Below are positions 30,927 through 35,697 of a DNA stretch of 35,697 bases, piece by piece. Source of the stretch: Geotoga petraea (GTDB lineage Bacteria; Thermotogota; Thermotogae; Petrotogales; Petrotogaceae); the NCBI RefSeq assembly GCF_900102615.1, contig NZ_FMYV01000012.1:1-35697 (forward strand), written 5' to 3'. Both the position numbers and the translations under genes were made by a program. A model generated the notes under the pieces. The model did not search any database, was not told where the DNA came from, and saw nothing but the letters and a program-made list of their open reading frames with translations. Each line of letters begins with the position of its first letter. Position 1 is the first letter of the stretch.

Positions 30927-32744
30927 TTATTGATAATCTACTATTTCAAAAAGATCTGTTATTGTATCATTTTTATGATAAGCTCTAATTACTAATACTA
31001 CATCATTATAATCTCCATCTGGATTAGAGTTAGAACCTGCATCTTCAAACCCAACTATAATCTCACCTTTTCCGTTATTACCGTCTTCATTTATGTAGAA
31101 TTTTATTGCAGATTCTCCATTAGGATAGTCATCTCCCAATGCTTTTGGATTTCTAAAAGTTTTGTTTTCGTCTAGATCATTTATATAAAATCCTAAATAT
31201 TTTGCATAAGCTTTGTACGTTTCTCTATCTTTATTCTCATTCTTAGTACTTTCTATTAACTCAACAACTTCAAATCCGTCAGTTCCTTGTAATTGATCCC
31301 AATTGTCAACACCAGTTCCTTTATAATTAAATATTCCAATTTTGTGATCATGCGCAGAGTCTTTCGAATAATATATAATATCTAAAATAATTTCTGGATA
31401 TGAATCTTCATCTGTTGGAACAACGGGTATAGTTTTTAAATGTCCTGAAACAAGATTCCCATTTAATATAATTTTATCAAAATACTCTTTATCTGGTGTA
31501 GAAGCATCTTGATCAATTAATTCGTACATAAAAACTCCTTGATTTCCTGTTGCATTGAAAACTAAATTTGTTTCTGGGTTATAAGTTACAAAGTTTGGTG
31601 ATAATTCATTTACATCTAAACCTGTGCCATCTCCCTCAACAGCATTTGAGAAATAATGTTCTCCATTTTTTACTAATGATAAGCCATCGAATTTATAAAC
31701 TAATAAAGCACTTGCTGAGTGTACGAAAAGGCTGTTATCCATATATGAAAGACCATTTACGGTACCTAAAGGGAAATTAACGATGTCTGAACCATCTGAT
31801 AAGTTAACTAAGTCAAAACCATTTTCTGCTCTTGTATAAGCTGCATAATCTCCTAAAATAGCTAAGCTTGCTTTTTCTTCATTGCTAGTAATTGAGTTAA
31901 CATCCACAGAATTTTGTTCTACTAAATCTGAATTATATTCGACAATGGTTCCACCTTCTGTACTTATTGATAAAGCATATAAGCTATTCTCACTAACTTG
32001 TAAATCCTTGACATAGTTTACATCTACTGAGTCTAAAATTTCAAAATTTGAATCTGTTTTTAATATTTTTCCATTTTCATTTGCTAAAGAAAAATAATAA
32101 TAATCACCGAGTTTTGCTATTGAAGTTACAACTAATCCTGCTTCATTTTCCTGTTGATCATTTTGGACATATAATACTTTTACATTTCTTAAGTTCTCCT
32201 TGGTTCTTTCAACTTGATTATCATTATTAATGTTTTTTATATCTTTTTGGTCAACCATATTTACATATATTGTATTTAAACTATTAACAATTGTATAACC
32301 TGCAAAAATCAAATTATCTCCGTCATTTAAAATATCATTTATATCTGCATTTTCAAATTTTGCTCTAACAGATTCATTAGGTTGACCATTATCGGAAGTA
32401 TCAAATAATTGAATAGCTCCTTTCATTTCTTCTCCAGCTTTATTATAAGATATAGCTATACTATCTTCATAATATACTAAATCATTAGCTTGAACTTCTA
32501 TTTCATTAACCTTAAACAAAGGTGCATTCCCCTTAAATCCAAAATAATATTGAAATGTTTCACTTGGTTCAAAAGCTGATATGCTTCTTGTACTAACAAA
32601 ACCATCTTTAACATTAGTTTCGTAAGTAACGTCTAACTCAATTGTATCTCCAGGTAAAACTCCAGGATCATTTGGTTGTGTTATACACGATGCTAAAAAT
32701 AGCGTAAGTACAAGTAATGTGGTTAAAAATAATGTTCTTTTCAT
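30927..32744 (-). CDS. Lipoprotein with beta-propeller-like body and DUF4114 domain
   Basis: This 605-residue exported lipoprotein has a signal peptide (KRTLFLTTLLVLTLFL) and lipobox LASC with C20 as the lipidated cysteine. The middle (about 60-400) has repeated strand-rich units of the type LGDYYYFSLANENGKI, suggesting a propeller. The C-terminal part carries a DUF4114-like motif, GFEDAGSNSNPDGDYNDVVLVI, cut here only by description: GFED near 571 and DGDYNDVV near 582. Aspartate-rich loops suggest calcium binding. The role is unknown; DUF4114 proteins are often surface-exposed. The ATG follows AGGAGGGA. Nearby genes are unrelated and it has its own terminator. Confidence 0.75.
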   Translation of the reverse strand: MKRTLFLTTLLVLTLFLASCITQPNDPGVLPGDTIELDVTYETNVKDGFVSTRSISAFEPSETFQYYFGFKGNAPLFKVNEIEVQANDLVYYEDSIAISYNKAGEEMKGAIQLFDTSDNGQPNESVRAKFENADINDILNDGDNLIFAGYTIVNSLNTIYVNMVDQKDIKNINNDNQVERTKENLRNVKVLYVQNDQQENEAGLVVTSIAKLGDYYYFSLANENGKILKTDSNFEILDSVDVNYVKDLQVSENSLYALSISTEGGTIVEYNSDLVEQNSVDVNSITSNEEKASLAILGDYAAYTRAENGFDLVNLSDGSDIVNFPLGTVNGLSYMDNSLFVHSASALLVYKFDGLSLVKNGEHYFSNAVEGDGTGLDVNELSPNFVTYNPETNLVFNATGNQGVFMYELIDQDASTPDKEYFDKIILNGNLVSGHLKTIPVVPTDEDSYPEIILDIIYYSKDSAHDHKIGIFNYKGTGVDNWDQLQGTDGFEVVELIESTKNENKDRETYKAYAKYLGFYINDLDENKTFRNPKALGDDYPNGESAIKFYINEDGNNGKGEIIVGFEDAGSNSNPDGDYNDVVLVIRAYHKNDTITDLFEIVDYQ

Positions 32745-33055
32745 AAATATCCCTCCTAAAATTTTTAAAAACTTCTATTATATATTATAAAATATTAATT
32801 ATTAAAAGATTTTTACGAAAGTAACAGATTTAATTAATGTTACCATTTTTTAACCATCATATTTTCATTTAATGAAATCATAATATTTTGTTTACTTGTT
32901 AGACATTTAAAAATAATAGGTTTCACCATTATTTTCTTTTTTTATTTTTTATTAGTTTTTTACTACATTTTTTGACATGTCATAATAATATATGTATAAT
33001 AGTTATAATTTATTTATAATTTTTTTCATTTTAATCTTAATAAGGGGGAAACGAA
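32745..33055. other. Divergent regulatory spacer between the lipoprotein and chemoreceptor genes
   Basis: There is no gene in these 311 AT-rich bases. They hold the chemoreceptor promoter (32972-33000), two TATAAT-like sequences reading toward the lipoprotein gene near 32775-32792, an inverted repeat GTAACA-N11-TGTTAC (32821-32843) and a second, TTTCATT-T-AATGAAA (32863-32877). The repeats may be protein-binding sites. Confidence 0.45.
32972..33000 (+). promoter_or_regulatory. Consensus sigma-A promoter of the chemoreceptor gene
   Basis: Perfect TTGACA (32972-32977), 17 bases, perfect TATAAT (32995-33000). The -35 lies in a 10-bp palindrome TGACATGTCA (32973-32982). The leader would be about 50 bases. 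This is the best promoter match in the window. Confidence 0.8.
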
Positions 33056-35341
33056 ATGAAAATTAGAACAAAGTTGAACATTTTCATACCTATGATGGTT
33101 GTTATTGGAATAATTGCTATTATTTTGCTGTCTACATTTTTTCAAGATAGAGTTTATGATTTCCAAAATGATAACTATATAGAACAGATAAATTATAGTT
33201 ATTTAAATGAGCTAGAGAATCTAGAAAATTCTTTGAAGAGAACTTTAGATTCTATACTAACTAATGAAGAAATTAAAAAGGCTTTTGCTGAGAATAATCG
33301 CCAAAAACTTCTAGATTTAACTCTTCCTATTTGGGATACACTTAAAGATAATAATATAGCACAATTCCACTTTCACAAAAACTCTGTATCTTTTTTAAGA
33401 TTACATAACTTGGATAAATATGAAGATGATTTGAGTTCTTATAGAGAAACAATTAATCAGGTTAACAAAACTAAAAAACCTGTTTCTGGACTAGAAATAG
33501 GTAGAGGCGGACTAGGATTTAGGTATGTCGCCCCTGTTTTTTATAATAACGAATTCCAGGGAACAGTAGAAATAGGACTTTCTATAAATCAAGAATTTTT
33601 GAAAAAAATAAAAGGAAACTCCGTACTTAAAATTTTTAAGAATGATTTAAGTAGTGATTTAGAAATTTTCCAATCTAATGAATTCGATCTATCTTCATTT
33701 ACAAAAAATGTAAATTCTATAATATCTGGTGAATCTTATTACTATAATATAAAGGGTAATGATTTAATAGCAATGTTTCCTCTAAAAGATTATAGCGATA
33801 CAATTATAGGATATATAGGAACAAAAATAGATTACAACGAAATCGTTTCAAATAACAGAAATGGGATATTGTATTCTATAATTATTAGTTCAATTATTTT
33901 AATAATAATTATTATATTCAGCATATTTATATCGAGAAAAATAGTTAAAGAAATTAATTATTTGAAAAATAAAGTTGATGATTTTTCAAACGGAAAGCTA
34001 GTATTAGATTTTTCTGAAATGAAATTTGATCAAGAATTTGAAAATATTTCTAACTCATTGAAAGAAGCTGTAAATAAGCTTAAAAATTCTATGATAAAGA
34101 TAACTCAATTCTCACAGGGATTGGGAAGTTTAAGTGCCTCCCTTGCAAGATCATCTAAAATCTCAAAAGAACATTTGGATAACACAAATCAAAAAACAAA
34201 AGTTATAAACACTAATACAAAAGACACAGATGAAAGAATAAATGATATACATCAAAGTATGGAAGATTTGACAATTGCAAACGATAACCAAGCAAAATCA
34301 GCTCAGAATTTAAACGATATATCAAACGGTATAAATCAAAGCTCAGATGAGGGTGTAAAAGATATAGAGCAAATGAACGAAATGTTGTATGAAGCTGTAA
34401 AAAAAGCTGAAGAATCTATGAAAAATTCTGAAATTCTATCCAAGAATTCCGAAGAAATAAAAGAGATAATTAACACAATAGACAGCATTACTGAACAAAC
34501 TAATCTTTTAGCTTTAAATGCAGCGATAGAGGCTGCAAGAGCAGGAGAAGCTGGAAAAGGATTTGCCGTTGTGGCAGACGAAATAAGAAAATTAGCTGAA
34601 GAAAGTAAAAAAGCAACAGAAGACATAGCAAAAATAATCACCAATTTAATAGAAATATCTCAAAAAACAAACCTATCTAACAAAGAAACTTCTGAATTGA
34701 TTGAAAAAACCGAAGGTAAATCACAGAATGTCTTAGGGCAGTTTGAAGAAATGAATTCGAGAATATCTGACATGAATGAAATAATAGAAAACTTTTCAGC
34801 TAACACAGAAGAAACAACCGCCACAGCCGAGGAAATAAATTCAAACATGAATTCTGTATCTGAAATGGTAGATCAAATTAGGTCAAGTGTTGAAGGCATA
34901 ACAAAAGACACTGGTGTTCTTTCAAAAGACAGTGAATATCTGGTAGATATTTCAGACAACACAATAAATAATGTAAATCAACTAATAGAAATGTTATCTG
35001 CATTTGATATATACGATGATGAAGAAAAGAAAAAAGAATTTGAAAAAGCTATACAAGCACATGAAAAATGGGTGAAAAATTTTGAGAAGAAGATCAATAA
35101 TCCTGAAACAGATTTAGAAGAAAACCCAAACAGATGTAGTTTTGGTATTTTTACTAAAATAGTTAACGTCAAAGAAGAATGTAAAGAAGATTGGAAAAAA
35201 GTTCTTAAATTACACTCACAATTACACGAAAAAGCAAAAGAACTAGAAACAAGTGCGGATAAACAATCTTTACTTTCAGAAGTAAAAAAAATATCTAGTG
35301 AATTGAAAACAGGCATACAAAATTTGATCAAAAAACTTTAA
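33056..35341 (+). CDS. Methyl-accepting chemotaxis protein with Cache sensor and CZB domain
   Basis: This 761-residue chemoreceptor has TM1 (about 10-28), a large extracytoplasmic sensor (30-270) with the [16 protein letters not shown] and [20 protein letters not shown] signatures of a double Cache (dCache_3-like) domain, and TM2 (about 275-297). These are followed by HAMP, the methylation and signalling helices with the hairpin tip [20 protein letters not shown], and a C-terminal CZB domain. The CZB zinc ligands are all present: H669 (AHEKW), C694 (CSFGIF), H720 and H724 (LHSQLH). CZB domains in characterised receptors sense zinc and its oxidant-linked release. The ATG follows AAGGGGGAA and a consensus promoter. 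No visible terminator follows before the IS element. Confidence 0.94.
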   Translation: MKIRTKLNIFIPMMVVIGIIAIILLSTFFQDRVYDFQNDNYIEQINYSYLNELENLENSLKRTLDSILTNEEIKKAFAENNRQKLLDLTLPIWDTLKDNNIAQFHFHKNSVSFLRLHNLDKYEDDLSSYRETINQVNKTKKPVSGLEIGRGGLGFRYVAPVFYNNEFQGTVEIGLSINQEFLKKIKGNSVLKIFKNDLSSDLEIFQSNEFDLSSFTKNVNSIISGESYYYNIKGNDLIAMFPLKDYSDTIIGYIGTKIDYNEIVSNNRNGILYSIIISSIILIIIIIFSIFISRKIVKEINYLKNKVDDFSNGKLVLDFSEMKFDQEFENISNSLKEAVNKLKNSMIKITQFSQGLGSLSASLARSSKISKEHLDNTNQKTKVINTNTKDTDERINDIHQSMEDLTIANDNQAKSAQNLNDISNGINQSSDEGVKDIEQMNEMLYEAVKKAEESMKNSEILSKNSEEIKEIINTIDSITEQTNLLALNAAIEAARAGEAGKGFAVVADEIRKLAEESKKATEDIAKIITNLIEISQKTNLSNKETSELIEKTEGKSQNVLGQFEEMNSRISDMNEIIENFSANTEETTATAEEINSNMNSVSEMVDQIRSSVEGITKDTGVLSKDSEYLVDISDNTINNVNQLIEMLSAFDIYDDEEKKKEFEKAIQAHEKWVKNFEKKINNPETDLEENPNRCSFGIFTKIVNVKEECKEDWKKVLKLHSQLHEKAKELETSADKQSLLSEVKKISSELKTGIQNLIKKL

Positions 35342-35400
35342 TATAGGAATATTTTAAATGGCTGTATATAAAGAGAGTATAAGAAATTTTGTGTAAAATA

Positions 35401-35449
35401 AAAAAACACCGAATTTGGTAGTAAAATAAAACCAAAGGAGGTGTTTTTT
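35401..35449 (+). promoter_or_regulatory. Hairpin hiding the transposase ribosome binding site
   Basis: AAAAAACACC (35401-35410) pairs with GGTGTTTTTT (35440-35449), and TTTGGT (35414-35419) pairs with ACCAAA (35431-35436) inside it. The AAAGGAGG ribosome site (35434-35441) would be buried in the fold. With its T-run the structure could also act as a weak terminator. Confidence 0.6.
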
Positions 35450-35452
35450 AAA

Positions 35453-35697
35453 ATGAAAGAAGAAACAAGGAAAAGAAGAGAAAAAAGAGCATTTTTCAAA
35501 GAATTGATCAAAAAAGAAGGATTAAAAACAATACCAGATGTAACCAGATTTCTAAAAGAGATATCAGGAACGATATTAGAAGAAATGTTAGAAGCTGAAT
35601 TAGATGAAGAACTAGGATACGAAAAATACGATAGAACAGAAGAAAAAGATAACTACCGAAATGGATATACAAGTAAAAAAGTGAAAGGAACTCTCGG
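35453..35697 (+). CDS. IS256-family (mutator-type) transposase, N-terminal fragment
   Basis: The open frame runs off the right edge after 81 codons plus two bases. It reads MKEETRKRREKRAFFKELIK and later LEAELDEELGYEKYDRTEEK, then DNYRNGYTSKKVKGTL, the highly recognisable N-terminal domain of IS256-family DDE transposases. The catalytic aspartates lie further on, outside the window. The ATG follows AAAGGAGG. It is intact as far as visible and inserted just downstream of the chemoreceptor gene. Confidence 0.92.
   Translation, partial: MKEETRKRREKRAFFKELIKKEGLKTIPDVTRFLKEISGTILEEMLEAELDEELGYEKYDRTEEKDNYRNGYTSKKVKGTL

Larger units (their letters stand above)
35373..35697 (+). mobile_element. 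IS256-family insertion sequence, left part
   Basis: The transposase start at 35453 defines the element. The sequence GAGAGTATAAGAAATTTTGT from 35373 resembles the terminal repeat type of IS256 elements, which often end in TTGTGTAA-like bases, so the left end is placed near here. No opposite end or target duplication can be checked because the window stops inside the element; the left boundary is uncertain by tens of bases. Confidence 0.7.

Noticed and set aside
1-35697. CRISPR array
   Set aside because: No regularly spaced direct repeats were seen; the repeats found are hairpins and palindromes.

Overview
This window is a strongly AT-rich bacterial segment that fits a Thermotogota genome of the Petrotogales type (Geotoga, Oceanotoga, Petrotoga relatives). 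The assignment rests on recall, not on a search: the 16S 5' end, a threonine aldolase close to what I remember of the Thermotoga enzyme, a two-subunit class I fumarase, an FMN riboswitch, and frequent TTG starts. It begins inside the first bases of a 16S rRNA gene (minus strand) and ends inside an IS256-family transposase. Both are multi-copy sequences, so the window may be one whole draft contig.

Layout. 1-350: 16S start, boxA and rRNA promoter (minus). 358-1657: fumarase alpha and beta (plus). 1697-3867: dipeptidase PepD and a Nudix hydrolase (minus). 3960-4601: LUD protein (plus). 4612-5678: FlhB-tail-like protein and a metallophosphoesterase (minus). 5831-8120: coupled TPR protein, minimal prepilin peptidase and ElyC/YdcF-like membrane protein (plus). 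8158-8233: tRNA-Pro(GGG). 8282-10799: DMT exporter (plus), nicotinamidase (minus), phosphoglycerate mutase (plus). 10833-14260: FMN riboswitch and ribD-ribE-ribBA-ribH (minus), covering riboflavin synthesis from GTP apart from the dephosphorylation step. 14308-16400: metallo-beta-lactamase-fold hydrolase and a membrane-anchored protein (minus). 16585-16791: YjfB-like motility protein (plus). 16916-24516: tightly coupled plus-strand operon of threonine aldolase, a membrane HD-GYP protein, an SbcD/YhaO-like nuclease and a YhaN/SbcC-like coiled-coil ATPase. 24533-25546: YeeE/YedE sulfur transporter (minus). 25727-26343: tRNA-Asp(GTC), a small membrane protein, tRNA-Cys(GCA). 26488-27159: broken DUF4258 gene and an intact DUF2283-HTH gene, a likely toxin-antitoxin pair. 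27234-29095: NlpC/P60 peptidase and a frameshifted old-yellow-enzyme gene (minus). 29233-30753: unknown small protein and an aldo/keto reductase (plus). 30927-32744: DUF4114 lipoprotein (minus). 33056-35341: chemoreceptor with Cache and zinc-binding CZB domains (plus). 35373-35697: IS256-family element.

Most of the window is housekeeping metabolism (fumarate, riboflavin, glycolysis, NAD salvage, peptide turnover) mixed with signalling and motility genes (chemoreceptor, HD-GYP, YjfB-like, FlhB-like). Genes are packed with short overlaps and most units end in clear hairpin-plus-T-run terminators. Several genes have a Shine-Dalgarno sequence that contains or touches an in-frame GTG, ATG or TTG, so the longest reading frame starts too early; starts were moved accordingly.

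The most unusual items are the broken toxin beside its intact DNA-binding partner, the coupled HD-GYP/nuclease/membrane-ATPase operon, and a hairpin that can hide the transposase ribosome binding site. Also notable are a 43-nt perfect palindrome upstream of pepD and a minimal prepilin peptidase without a visible pilus locus. No CRISPR array was found.
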